Source of the DNA: IDS-8 sp964491485
Lineage (GTDB): Bacteria; Pseudomonadota; Gammaproteobacteria; Steroidobacterales; Woeseiaceae
Length of the DNA stretch: 20,963 bases
NCBI GenBank assembly: GCA_964491485.1
Contig: CAZBGV010000052.1
Location: 1 to 20,963 of the forward strand
Reading direction: 5' to 3'
Shown: one piece after another, positions 8,091 through 14,764 of the stretch
Layout of the letters: the number at the start of each line of letters is the position of its first letter
Position numbering within the stretch: the stretch's first letter is position 1
Made by a program: the position numbers and the translations under genes
Notes under the pieces: generated by a model
Seen by the model: the letters and a program-made list of their open reading frames with translations, nothing else
Told to the model about the DNA's origin: nothing
The model's database searches: none

Positions 8091-8420
8091 GGCACAGGCG
8101 GCCTGTTCCGACACTGGCGTGACGGGTTCAGCTCGAATTTGCGCCAGTAACCGCAGCGCTTGTCGGTTGCTAATCAGGTAAGTTCCGCTGGCGGTGTGGC
8201 GATCGCTACGGGATCGCTTCTGCGTGATGCGACCAGCCCCGATACTTTTTCTGAGGAACTGCAGGAGGGAGATATCAGTGTTGCTTACGCTGACTTCAAG
8301 CTGTCGATTCTCGTTGCGATGGCGTCGAGTCAGTGAAATTGTGCCCTCGCCATCGTTTATTCCGGCAATGTATGCCGCGTCGACGGAGCTCAGCTCCTGT
8401 ACTGATCGTTCTTTGCGCAC
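8073..8420 (-). CDS. Small LAGLIDADG homing endonuclease, possibly truncated
   Basis: 115 codons from a GTG at 8420; no ATG exists in the frame before an upstream TAA, and no clear ribosome binding site is seen. The motif AYIAGINDGEG (residues 16-26) is a LAGLIDADG helix with the metal-binding acid at Glu25. LEVSVSNTDISLLQFLRKSIGAGRI (41-65 region) and the GTYLISNRQALRLLAQI segment (79-95) follow the family pattern of a single-motif, homodimer-type enzyme. The usual tail of the form PYL..K..QA is missing: the last 20 residues are unlike the family and run into the neighbour's promoter. GC content is visibly lower than in flanking genes. It lies 123 bp downstream of ssrA on the same strand; ssrA contains an ORF-less group I intron. 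The enzyme would cut DNA at an intron-less site, but activity is uncertain. Confidence 0.75.
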   Translation of the reverse strand: MRKERSVQELSSVDAAYIAGINDGEGTISLTRRHRNENRQLEVSVSNTDISLLQFLRKSIGAGRITQKRSRSDRHTASGTYLISNRQALRLLAQIRAEPVTPVSEQAACALTQSE

Positions 8421-8501
8421 GCGGAGACGATAACGAGTTCGACCGTGCGTTCGCGCGACGAAATCTGCGCCATTACCTTATTTTAATGATTTGACAGGCG
8501 G

Positions 8502-8542
8502 TTTTCGCTTACCCCGACGTTCCGTGTCGGGGCACGCGAAAA
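8502..8542 (-). terminator. Stem-loop directly behind the tmRNA 3' end
   Basis: CCCCGAC (8512-8518) pairs with GTCGGGG (8526-8532), extended by TTTTCGC (8502-8508) with GCGAAAA (8536-8542). It starts right after the encoded CCA. Neither strand has a U-tract after the stem, so it may serve 3' trailer processing or factor-assisted termination rather than classical intrinsic termination. Confidence 0.45.
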
Positions 8543-8560
8543 ATGGTGGAGGCGGCGGGA

Positions 8561-8840
8561 CAGTGATTCCGCAGCTTTCGCTGCGGCCTGGACTATGCCT
8601 TCACCCGAATCGTTCGGGTGCGGGGCGTGTTATCCGGCACTGGACCGAATCCTAGTACCCGCCCTGCCTGCCGGCTCGGCGAGCCTATGAGTCTCTACAG
8701 GGCAGCCCTGCGGTTGGCCCGCTTGCTACCCCTCGGCGTTGCCATGGCCTTACCAATTCCTTCGGAAAAGCCGTCAGGGTTCGCCGATGTGAGCCCCGTT
8801 TTCACTTTGCAGTTACCCGCAAAGGCGACCGTTTGCGTTG
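8561..8840 (-). ncRNA. Group I intron (IC3-like, Azoarcus type) in the tmRNA T-loop
   Basis: 280 nt. The 5' exon ends in U (TTCGAT) and the intron ends in G, as group I splicing requires; intron nt 12-15 (GUCG) can act as guide, pairing with exon CGAU through the G-U at the splice site. Conserved core pieces appear in order: CGGCGAACC, ATGGCAACGCCGAG (P4-P6 region), TGTAGAGACTCATAGG (5' half of P7), the P8 hairpin CACCCGAA-CGA-TTCGGGTG, GAAGGCATAGTCCAGG (3' half of P7), and a P9 stem CCGCAGC-GAAA-GCTGCGG with a GNRA loop. From memory these blocks closely match the Azoarcus tRNA-Ile intron. No ORF lies inside it. All core elements look intact, so self-splicing is likely; this is inferred from sequence only. 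Confidence 0.93.
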
Positions 8841-9060
8841 ATCGAACCCGCGTCCGCAAGCCCTACGTTCCGAGCTCTACATGCTTATTCCGCCTTTGTT
8901 CTCGTCATGGACTACCCGGCGGACGGGGAAGACCCATGACCAGCCCGGTAAGGTTTTAGCGGTTCGGACCCAGGGCCGGTCCTCGCCGCGATCTCGTGTG
9001 GGTGACCCCTGGGACCCGGACGCACGAGCACACCCGGCCAGAGGGCACTAAGGCTGGTTT

Positions 9061-9093
9061 TTAAGCAGCTAGTGCGTAGTTGTCGTCGTTGGC
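9061..9093 (-). other. tmRNA proteolysis-tag reading frame (ANDDNYALAA)
   Basis: Eleven codons inside ssrA: resume codon GCC at 9091-9093, then Asn-Asp-Asp-Asn-Tyr-Ala-Leu-Ala-Ala and TAA at 9061-9063. The ALAA tail is the usual ClpXP/ClpAP degron. As I remember, the same tag occurs in Pseudomonas. Confidence 0.95.
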
Positions 9094-9229
9094 AACTATT
9101 CGTTTTGCAGCTGGATTTACGAGGTGACCTGCCCCTCGGCATGCACCCGGAGTTTCGCGACCTCCGTCGAAGCCGTGTCGCCCCCGGTTTACTCACGAGC
9201 GGGCCACGAGGACCCGCTCCGTGCCCGGT

Positions 9230-9257
9230 AGTGTAGGGGCGAAATCCCGAAAAACAA
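9230..9257 (-). promoter_or_regulatory. Candidate sigma-70 promoter of ssrA
   Basis: TTGTTT (9252-9257) and TACACT (9230-9235) are 16 bp apart on the minus strand. Transcription would begin about 38 nt before the mature 5' end at 9185, leaving a leader for RNase P. Between this promoter and smpB (9258-9445) I see no gene; ORFs there are arginine/proline-rich GC artefacts. Confidence 0.6.
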
Positions 9258-9445
9258 CCGCTCTGGCGCGCGCGGGCCCGGTTCGGCGACTCGCGGGCCT
9301 TGCGCGTGCCCGGCGCGCGGCCCGAGATCTTCTCGACGTCGCCGGCCACCCGCCGGGAGCAGTCCGCGTGCCGTGAGCCGGCGGACGGGGCGGCGGTGGC
9401 CGAAGCAGCTCGGCGAGAATGCGTCGGCGCAAGCCGGCGTTTATC

Positions 9446-9491
9446 GAAAAAATCTCAAATAACAACGGTAATCAGCTGTAAAATCACCGTT
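9446..9491 (-). terminator. Intrinsic terminator of smpB
   Basis: AACGGTGAT (9483-9491) pairs with ATTACCGTT (9464-9472) around a 10-nt loop, followed by a T-rich tail ending in six Ts (9447-9452). The stem uses the last codon and stop of smpB, so the gene and its terminator overlap. Confidence 0.65.
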
Positions 9492-9966
9492 TACTGGACT
9501 TCAGGATACGCGCCTTCTGGCGTGACCAGTCGCGCTCCTTCACGGTCGCACGCTTGTCGTGCTGCTTCTTGCCCTTTGCGAGCCCGAGCGACAGCTTCGC
9601 CCGCCCGCGGCTCCAGTGCAGATCGAGCGGCACCAGCGTATAGCCCTTCCTCTCGACGGCGCCGACCAGGCGGTCGAGCTCGCGGCGGTGCATGAGCAGC
9701 TTGCGCGTGCGCGTCGGGTCGGGTTCCACGTGCGTCGAAGCGGTGGGCAGCGGCGTGATGTGCGCCCCGAGCAGCCATGCTTCGCCGTTGCGCACGTGCA
9801 CGTAACTCTCGGTGAGCTGTGCGCGGCCGGCGCGCAGGCTCTTCACTTCCCAGCCTTCCAGCGCGAGCCCGGCCTCGAAGGTCTCCTCGATGAAGTAATC
9901 GTGGCGGGCCTTCTTGTTGACCGCCACCGGGGGCGTCGGCTTCGACATGTCGGCGCTCTTGTTCAT
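9484..9966 (-). CDS. smpB: SsrA-binding protein SmpB
   Basis: 160 aa, the usual length. SmpB binds the tRNA-like domain of tmRNA and places it in the A site of a stalled ribosome. Conserved blocks: NKKARHDYFIEETFEAGLAL (about 17-36), GWEVKSLRAG, QLTESYVHVRNGEAWLLG, HITPL, RTRKLLMHRREL, and the basic C-terminal tail GKKQHDKRATVKERDWSRQKAR that becomes helical in the mRNA channel. The start is either ATG 9966 or ATG 9948 (MSKPTPPVAVNKKA); neither has a strong Shine-Dalgarno, and 9948 is closer to family starts. It is upstream of ssrA on the same strand but separated by a terminator and an ssrA promoter, and divergent from ratA. The partner RNA is split by an intron, so SmpB function depends on splicing. 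Confidence 0.97.
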   Translation of the reverse strand: MNKSADMSKPTPPVAVNKKARHDYFIEETFEAGLALEGWEVKSLRAGRAQLTESYVHVRNGEAWLLGAHITPLPTASTHVEPDPTRTRKLLMHRRELDRLVGAVERKGYTLVPLDLHWSRGRAKLSLGLAKGKKQHDKRATVKERDWSRQKARILKSSKR

Positions 9967-10004
9967 ACGTCGGGGCTGCGGAACTGGCAGGGAGGCGGGC
10001 GGAG

Positions 10005-10010
10005 ATTATA
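10005..10010 (-). promoter_or_regulatory. Perfect TATAAT -10 box, candidate smpB promoter
   Basis: TATAAT on the minus strand at 10005-10010, about 40 nt before the smpB ATG. No good -35 hexamer lies at 16-18 bp; a TTGACA-like sequence lies too close to serve as -35. Confidence 0.4.
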
Positions 10011-10159
10011 GGTTGTCAAGGCAGGCGGCGTTCATCCAGAATCGCCGCCCGGACGGAACGGGGTCGGCATGCCAACGCATTGGACGAATCGCAGCGCGGA
10101 AATCTGCTCTCACGGGGCAAGGCACGGCCGTGCACGCGCCGGCCGGGAAGGGCGGCCGC

Positions 10160-10591
10160 GTGCGTAAGGTCAGGCGCAGCGCCATCGTGCCGTATGCGGC
10201 GCGCGACATGTTCAATCTCGTCGACAACGTCGAGGCATACCCCGAGTTTCTCCCGTGGTGCAATGACGCCAGGGTGGAGAGCCGGACCGAGGACACCGTC
10301 GTCGCGACGCTCGAGCTGCACCGGGGCACCGTGAGCCGGCACTTCACGACCCGCAACACGCGGCGGCCCTTCGATGCGATCGACATGCAGCTCGTGGAAG
10401 GGCCATTCCGCCACCTCGAAGGCGGGTGGCGTTTCCGCGACCTTTCCGCGGAGGGCTCGGAGGTGACGCTCGAGCTGGAGTTCGAGTTCGACAGCCGCGT
10501 GGTGGACATGGTTTTCGGCCGCTTTTTCGAGGACACCCTGAAGGCGCTCGTCGACGCCTTCACCCGGCGCGCGGCGGCTGTTTACGGCTGA
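10160..10591 (+). CDS. ratA: RatA / Coq10-like START-domain protein
   Basis: 143 aa, family length. RatA homologues belong to the Coq10/START fold (polyketide cyclase family); roles proposed in the literature include binding ubiquinone and, in E. coli, blocking 70S ribosome assembly as a toxin. Visible: RRSAIVPYAARDMFNLVDNVEAYPEFLPWC in two conserved blocks at the N-terminus, LELHRGTVSRHFTTRN in the middle, LVEGPFRHLEGGWRF, and a C-terminal amphipathic helix (FEDTLKALVDAFTRRA). Start is GTG 10160 with GGGAAGGG upstream; the family motif begins four residues later, so longer starts are unlikely. The gene is divergent from smpB and followed by ratB after 8 bp, the order found across gammaproteobacteria. 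Confidence 0.93.
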   Translation: MRKVRRSAIVPYAARDMFNLVDNVEAYPEFLPWCNDARVESRTEDTVVATLELHRGTVSRHFTTRNTRRPFDAIDMQLVEGPFRHLEGGWRFRDLSAEGSEVTLELEFEFDSRVVDMVFGRFFEDTLKALVDAFTRRAAAVYG

Positions 10592-10599
10592 CTGCCCGA

Positions 10600-10872
10600 G
10601 TGGGCACGTTGCACGTCGAGGTCGTGTTCGCGCTGCCGGATCGCCAGGAGCTCATTGCGCTCGAGATCGAGGAGGGCGCGACGGTCGGCGACGTCATCGA
10701 GCGCTCGCAGATCGCGCAGCGCTTTCCGGAGCACGATCTCGCGGCGGCGCCGGTGGGCATCTGGGGGCGCATCGTCGCGCGGGACGAGCACGTCGGCGAC
10801 GGAGACCGCGTCGAGATCTACCGGCCGCTGCACAAGGACCCGCGGACGGCGCGGCGGGAACGAGCGGGGTAA
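10600..10872 (+). CDS. ratB: RnfH-family ubiquitin-fold protein RatB
   Basis: 90 aa. The family is UPF0125/RnfH, a small beta-grasp fold; named as antitoxin partner of RatA in E. coli, but its biochemical role is not settled. VEVVFALPDRQELIALEIEEGATVGDVI is the N-terminal pattern, with VGIWGRIVARDEHVGDGDRVEIYRPLHKDPRTARRERA at the C-terminus; the YRPLxxDPxxxRRxRA ending is characteristic. The start is taken as GTG 10600, 8 bp after the ratA stop, because homology begins immediately after it. A REP pair follows the stop within 4 bp and separates it from convergent bamE. Confidence 0.92.
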   Translation: MGTLHVEVVFALPDRQELIALEIEEGATVGDVIERSQIAQRFPEHDLAAAPVGIWGRIVARDEHVGDGDRVEIYRPLHKDPRTARRERAG

Positions 10873-10875
10873 CGC

Positions 10876-10934
10876 GTAGGAGCCCGCCATGCGGGCGAAC
10901 GCGATTTCGGGTCGCCCGCATGGCGGGCTCCTAC
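10876..10934. repeat. Inverted REP pair (REPIN) between ratB and bamE
   Basis: Two identical 23-nt units in inverted orientation (10876-10898 and 10912-10934), each starting GTAGGAG and containing the palindrome GCCCGCCATGCGGGC, with a 13-bp spacer. The GTAG start is typical of REP sequences mobilised by RAYT-type transposases. Placed between convergent genes, the long hairpin can act as a bidirectional terminator or mRNA 3'-end protector. Confidence 0.85.
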
Positions 10935-10950
10935 GGGTTCGGGAATCCGA

Positions 10951-11277
10951 TCAGACCTTCGGCTCGAGCTTCTGGTCCTTGCGGATCTCGGAGACGGTGT
11001 CGCCGTCGAAGATGATCGTCACCCAGCGCGTGAAGCGCGGATCCTGGCGGCCGATCCGCAGGTAGTAGACGTAGTCCCAGCGTTCCTCGTGGAACGGGTC
11101 GTCGATCATCGGCGTACCCAGCAGGAACCGCACCTGGTTGCGCGTCATGCCGATCTCGAGCTGGTCGATGTCTTCCTGCTTCAGCAGGTTTCCCTGCGAC
11201 AGCGACGGCTGATAGACGCAGCCGCCGGCGAGCGGCAGGGCGAGCGCGAGCAAGCCTGTCAGCAGAAATGTGCGCAT
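10951..11277 (-). CDS. bamE: Outer membrane assembly lipoprotein BamE (SmpA/OmlA)
   Basis: 108 aa lipoprotein; part of the BAM complex that inserts beta-barrel proteins in the outer membrane. The signal peptide MRTFLLTGLLALALPLAGGC has a lipobox LAGGC with the lipidated Cys20. The mature part holds the family pattern GNLLKQEDIDQLEIGMTRNQVRFLLGTPMIDDPF, then WDYVYYLR and FDGDTVSEI in separate blocks. ATG 11277 gives the best signal peptide; in-frame ATGs five and six codons upstream (MMPPH) are possible alternative starts. It is divergent from fur, an arrangement I remember for Pseudomonas omlA-fur, and convergent with ratAB. Confidence 0.95.
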   Translation of the reverse strand: MRTFLLTGLLALALPLAGGCVYQPSLSQGNLLKQEDIDQLEIGMTRNQVRFLLGTPMIDDPFHEERWDYVYYLRIGRQDPRFTRWVTIIFDGDTVSEIRKDQKLEPKV

Positions 11278-11415
11278 GTGCGGGGGCATCATGCCCGCAG
11301 CGCCCCGCGTCCGGCGCGAAGGTGCAGGCAACTGTCCGTCTGGGCCATAATACGTGCGGATGATACCTTCTCGACCACCGTCGGGGTAGCTGCCGCTGCA
11401 AAGGGACACTCTGCG

Positions 11416-11826
11416 ATGGAGCAACGCCATGAGCTTCGCAAAGCCGGCCTGAAGGTCACGCTGCCGCGGCTGAAGATCCTGGAGATCCTGGGACGTCACG
11501 AGCAGCGCCACCTGAGCGCCGAGGATATCTACAAAGAGCTGCTCGACACCGGCGAGGACATCGGCCTCGCCACGGTATACCGCGTGCTCACGCAGTTCGA
11601 GTCCGCCGGGCTGGTCTCGCGCCACAACTTCGAGGGCGGGCATTCCGTTTTCGAGATCGACGAGGGCAAGCACCACGACCACATGGTGTGCGTCGAGACC
11701 GGCGACGTCATCGAGTTCACCAACGAAGAAATCGAGCGCCTGCAGCACGAGATTGCGAGAAAGCACGATTACGAGCTGATCGACCACAGCCTCGTGCTCT
11801 ACGTCCGCCCCCGCAAGAAAACCTAG
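11416..11826 (+). CDS. fur: Ferric uptake regulator Fur
   Basis: 136 aa. Represses iron uptake genes when loaded with Fe(II). The N-terminal winged helix contains LKVTLPRLKILEIL (12-25) and the recognition region GLATVYRVLTQFESAGLV (50-67). HHDH at 86-89 is the metal-binding motif, followed by MVCVETGDVIEF. Cys92 is present but the partner of the structural zinc pair (CxxC in E. coli) is Thr95, and there is no further C-terminal Cys pair; as I recall Pseudomonas Fur shares this. Start ATG 11416 is supported by AAGGGA at 11401-11406. The TAG stop (11824-11826) lies inside a REP unit, so the REP has become part of the gene end. Confidence 0.96.
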   Translation: MEQRHELRKAGLKVTLPRLKILEILGRHEQRHLSAEDIYKELLDTGEDIGLATVYRVLTQFESAGLVSRHNFEGGHSVFEIDEGKHHDHMVCVETGDVIEFTNEEIERLQHEIARKHDYELIDHSLVLYVRPRKKT

Positions 11827-11881
11827 GAGCGCGCACCGCGCGCGACCGATGAGCCACCGTTGACCGGGTACTGGCTCCTAC
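11823..11881. repeat. Degenerate REP pair at the fur 3' end
   Basis: A unit beginning CTAGGAGCGCGC with core GCGCGC-ACC-GCGCGC (11823-11845) contains the fur stop codon. The reverse partner is only a remnant, GCTCCTAC at 11874-11881. It is a variant of the family at 10876, with GCGCGC in place of CCCGCC. Confidence 0.6.
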
Positions 11882-11957
11882 GCCCGCGCCACGACCCGCA
11901 AACGTGAACGATGCGATCCCAGGGACAGCGGACCACAACGCAAAGTGCCTTCGTTCG

Positions 11958-11980
11958 TCGCCCGCATGGCGGGCTCCTAC
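11958..11980 (-). repeat. Single REP unit, identical to the 10876/10912 units
   Basis: 23 of 23 bases match the REP arms between ratB and bamE. It lies in the fur-recN spacer (11827-12058), which otherwise contains only REP-like DNA and no gene that I can support. Confidence 0.8.
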
Positions 11981-12006
11981 GGGTGGGCGACGGTGGCTTG
12001 TCGGTC

Positions 12007-12027
12007 TCGCGCGCTGCGCGCTCCTGC
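12007..12027 (-). repeat. Variant REP unit with GCGCGC core
   Basis: On the minus strand it reads GCAGGAGCGCGC-AG-CGCGCGA. It shares the (G)xAGGAG head and terminal GA with the other units and sits 32 bp before the recN stop. Confidence 0.6.
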
Positions 12028-12058
12028 CGGGGGCGTGGCGCGTCAAGCGCGATGTGGG

Positions 12059-13747
12059 TCAGGCGCGGCGGCGGGTGCTGCGGCTGTTCCGGAGCATCTC
12101 GGCGGCGTGCTCGCGGGTGCGCCTGGTGATCTTCACGCCCCCCAGCATCCGCGCGATCTCCTCGACGCGCTCGTCATCGCCGAGCTCGGTCACGGAGGTA
12201 CGCGTGGTCTTGCCGTCGGAGAGCTTCACGACCCGGCAGTGGCGGTCCGCGAGGCTCGCGACCTGCGGCAGGTGGGTGACGCAGAGCACCTGCCGCGAGG
12301 CGGCGAGTGCCTTGAGGCGGCGCCCCACCATCTCCGCGACGCCACCGCCGACGCCGGCGTCGACCTCGTCGAAGACCATGGTCGGGATCGCGCTCCCGTC
12401 GCTCGCGATCACCTGGATCGCGAGACTCATGCGCGACAGCTCGCCGCCGGAAGCGACCCTGGCCAGCGGCATCGGCGGCTGGCCCGCGTTCGCGCTGATC
12501 AGGTAGTCGATGTCGTCGGCGCCCGCCGGGCCCGCCTCCTCGGGCGGCCGCGGCCGGAGCGCCACTTCGAACGAGCCCTGCGGCATGCCGAGCCCGCGCA
12601 TCGCCTCGGTCACCTCCGCCGCGAGGCGCGCGGCCGCCTTGCGCCGGCCGTCCGAGAGCGCGCGCGCCGCCGCGACGAACGCGGCGCGCGCCTTCTTCGC
12701 CTCGCCTGCGAGCCGGGCACCCGTGGCCTGTGCATCGCAGAGCTCCGCGAGTTTCTGCGCGAGGTCCGCGTGCAGGGCAGGCAGCGCGTCCGGCTCGACC
12801 CGGTGCTTGCGCGCAATGGCGCGAATCGCGGCGAGCCGGTCCTCGACCCATTCCAGGCGCTCCGGGTCCGCGTCCAGCGATTCTCCATAACGCTGCAGCG
12901 CATCCGCCGCCTCGGCGACCTGGATGCCCGCTTCTTCCACGAGCGCGCGCACGCGCTCCAGCGCCGGGTCGATCGCCGCCGCGGCGCCCAGGCGATGGCC
13001 GGCCTCCGCGATGAGCTGCTGCGCGCTGCCCGCCTCGCTCTCCGCGAGCGCGCCGAGCGCCGCGCCGACGTTCTCCGCGAGCTGTGCGCCGTGCCGGAAG
13101 CGCTCGCGCTCGCGCGCGAGGGTTTCGTGCTCGTCCGGCGCGAGCGCCAGCGCTTCGAGCTCCTGCGTCTGGAACGTGAGCAGGTCGAGCCGCGCCGCGC
13201 GATCGGCCTCGGCTTCCCGCAGCTCGCGGAGGCGCGCTTCCAGCGCCTGCCACGCCGACCACGCAGCTGCCACCGCCTCGCGCTCCGCGGCGAGCGCCCC
13301 GTAATGATCGAGCAGGTCCCGCTGCACCTCGCGGCGCACCAGCGACTGGTGGAAGTGCTGCCCGTGGATGTCGAGCAGGAGCTCCCCCAGCGCCTTCAGG
13401 CCGGCAAGCGGCACCGCATTGCCGTTGACGAACGCGCGTGAGCGTCCGTCCTCCCCGATCACCCGCCGCAGCAGGCACTCGCCGTCCATGTCCAGCGATT
13501 GCCGTGCCAGCCACTCCCGGGCCGCCGGATTGTCCGAAACGTCGAACTCGGCCGCGAGCTCGATGCGCTTGTCCGCGTCGCGGGCGAGCCCGGTGCCGCC
13601 GCGCTCGCCGAGCACCAGCGAGAGCGCGTCCACGAGAATGGACTTGCCCGCGCCCGTCTCGCCCGTCAGCACCGTCATGCCGGGCCCGAGCTCGATGGCG
13701 ATCTCGTCGATGATGGCGAAATTGCGGACGTGCAGGCGCGTCAGCAT
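12059..13747 (-). CDS. recN: DNA repair protein RecN
   Basis: 562 aa, usual length. An SMC-like ATPase that acts early in double-strand break repair, before or with RecA. N-terminal MLTRLHVRNFAIIDE and Walker A GETGAGKS at 29-36; a long coiled-coil middle rich in Ala, Glu and Arg; C-terminal ABC signature SGGELSR at 433-439 and Walker B VFDEVDAGVGGG at 458-469, then VTHLPQVASLADRH with the switch His. The ATG at 13747 overlaps the end of nadK by 7 bp (ATGCTGA), indicating translational coupling from nadK. I see no separate promoter or LexA-type box directly before it because the region is nadK coding sequence. Confidence 0.97.
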   Translation of the reverse strand: MLTRLHVRNFAIIDEIAIELGPGMTVLTGETGAGKSILVDALSLVLGERGGTGLARDADKRIELAAEFDVSDNPAAREWLARQSLDMDGECLLRRVIGEDGRSRAFVNGNAVPLAGLKALGELLLDIHGQHFHQSLVRREVQRDLLDHYGALAAEREAVAAAWSAWQALEARLRELREAEADRAARLDLLTFQTQELEALALAPDEHETLARERERFRHGAQLAENVGAALGALAESEAGSAQQLIAEAGHRLGAAAAIDPALERVRALVEEAGIQVAEAADALQRYGESLDADPERLEWVEDRLAAIRAIARKHRVEPDALPALHADLAQKLAELCDAQATGARLAGEAKKARAAFVAAARALSDGRRKAAARLAAEVTEAMRGLGMPQGSFEVALRPRPPEEAGPAGADDIDYLISANAGQPPMPLARVASGGELSRMSLAIQVIASDGSAIPTMVFDEVDAGVGGGVAEMVGRRLKALAASRQVLCVTHLPQVASLADRHCRVVKLSDGKTTRTSVTELGDDERVEEIARMLGGVKITRRTREHAAEMLRNSRSTRRRA

Positions 13748-14661
13748 TTCCGGTCCTGCTTTTCGCCGTCCTGGCCGTCGCCCGCCCGCACCCGGCTGTC
13801 GCGCCCCCAGTGCAGCTTCGAGCGCAGCAGGTCGAAGTAGTCGTAGCCGGGCGGATGGATGAGCGTGATCCGCCGGTCGGCTTCGCGGATCAGCAGCCGG
13901 TCGGCCGGGTCCAGCGGGCCGATCGCGTGTCCGTCGACCACCACCTCGGCCTTGCTGTCGCTGTAGGCGAGGAGCCGCACCTCGATCTCGCGCTCGGCAG
14001 GAACGACGATGGGGCGATCGCTCAGCGTGTGCGGGCAGACCGGCACGACGACCACCGCGTTCAGCGCCGGCTCGATGATCGGTCCGCCACAGCTCAGCGC
14101 ATAGGCCGTCGAGCCGGTCGGCGTTGCGATGATGAGGCCGTCGCCGGAATGCGTGTTCACGTAGCGATCGGCGATGCGCGTTTCGAGGTCGACCATGCGG
14201 CCGGTTTCGCGGCGCTGCAGCACGACGTCGTTCAACGCGTTCGCCGTCCGCCGGCCGCCGTCCGGCGTGAGGATGGAGGCGGTCAGCATGAGCCTCGATT
14301 CGCGCACGCAGTCGCCGCCCAGCACCCGGTCGAGGCAGTTCAGCATCTCGTCGGGCGTGACGTCGGCGAGGAACCCGAGGCGGCCGCGGTTGATGCCGAG
14401 CAGCGGCACGCCGCGCTCGCCGCCGAGGTTCGCCGCGTACAGCATCGTGCCGTCGCCGCCGATGGCGACGATCAGGTCGGCCTGCTCCGCCATCGCGGGT
14501 TCGGGCACGCCGCGGACCGGCGCGGGGAGGCCGGCCTGCGGGGCCGCGAGCACCTCGACGCCCTTTGCCGTGAGGTAGGCCGCGAGCGTCGCCATGGGCT
14601 CCGCGACGCGCGGGTCCTCCACGCGGCCGACGATCGCCACCCTGCGGAATTCGTTGCTCAT
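13741..14661 (-). CDS. nadK: NAD kinase
   Basis: 306 aa. Phosphorylates NAD to NADP in the cytoplasm. The signature GGDGT is at 68-72, followed by GVPLLGINRGRLGFLAD in conserved form, then ALNDVVLQR, and the glycine-rich segment HSGDGLIIATPTGSTAYALSCGGPI that binds NAD. The protein is slightly longer than E. coli NadK (292 aa) because of a hydrophilic tail ending in DGEKQDRKC. Start at ATG 14661 (MSNEFRRVAIVGR) fits the family; there is no strong Shine-Dalgarno. It is divergent from hrcA and overlaps recN downstream, the same recN-nadK neighbourhood as in enterobacteria. Confidence 0.96.
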   Translation of the reverse strand: MSNEFRRVAIVGRVEDPRVAEPMATLAAYLTAKGVEVLAAPQAGLPAPVRGVPEPAMAEQADLIVAIGGDGTMLYAANLGGERGVPLLGINRGRLGFLADVTPDEMLNCLDRVLGGDCVRESRLMLTASILTPDGGRRTANALNDVVLQRRETGRMVDLETRIADRYVNTHSGDGLIIATPTGSTAYALSCGGPIIEPALNAVVVVPVCPHTLSDRPIVVPAEREIEVRLLAYSDSKAEVVVDGHAIGPLDPADRLLIREADRRITLIHPPGYDYFDLLRSKLHWGRDSRVRAGDGQDGEKQDRKC

Positions 14662-14764
14662 AAAAGCGATGCCGCCCCGTTGCGGCCGGCGCCCGGCCGC
14701 CGCGCCGATTGTTGCAGACCCCTCCGGCGCCGCCAAGCCGCCAATCCCGGCGATCCCGTGCGCA

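Larger units (their letters stand above)
8544..9185 (-). ncRNA. ssrA: tmRNA gene, interrupted by a group I intron
   Basis: tmRNA rescues stalled ribosomes with SmpB and tags the nascent peptide. Exon 1 (8841-9185, 345 nt) starts GGGGGCGACACGGCTTCGAC; exon 2 (8544-8560, 17 nt) is TCCCGCCGCCTCCACCA with encoded CCA. The acceptor strands GGGGGCG and CGCCTCC pair over seven positions with one G-U. Joining the exons rebuilds the T-arm GCGGG-TTCGATT-CCCGC; the unspliced gene cannot form it. Mature length is 362 nt, close to the 363 nt of E. coli. The tag frame at 9061-9093 encodes ANDDNYALAA. It lies downstream of smpB, as in many bacteria, and has its own promoter. The 3' 17 nt, needed for aminoacylation, are available only after intron removal. 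Confidence 0.96.

Noticed and set aside
8618..8959. 113-codon plus-strand ORF
   Set aside because: It lies antisense across the tmRNA exon and the intron core; RNA structure explains the sequence.
8073..9185. Genomic island integrated at ssrA
   Set aside because: No integrase gene and no direct repeat of the ssrA 3' end; the insert within ssrA has group I intron features instead.
9193..9465. 90-codon minus-strand ORF upstream of ssrA
   Set aside because: Arg/Pro/Ala-rich composition typical of GC-rich noncoding frames, and it overlaps the ssrA promoter and smpB terminator tail.
11278..11415. Fur box in the bamE-fur spacer
   Set aside because: Only GATGATAC-like and CATAATAC fragments; no 19-bp match to the Fur consensus, so autoregulation cannot be claimed.
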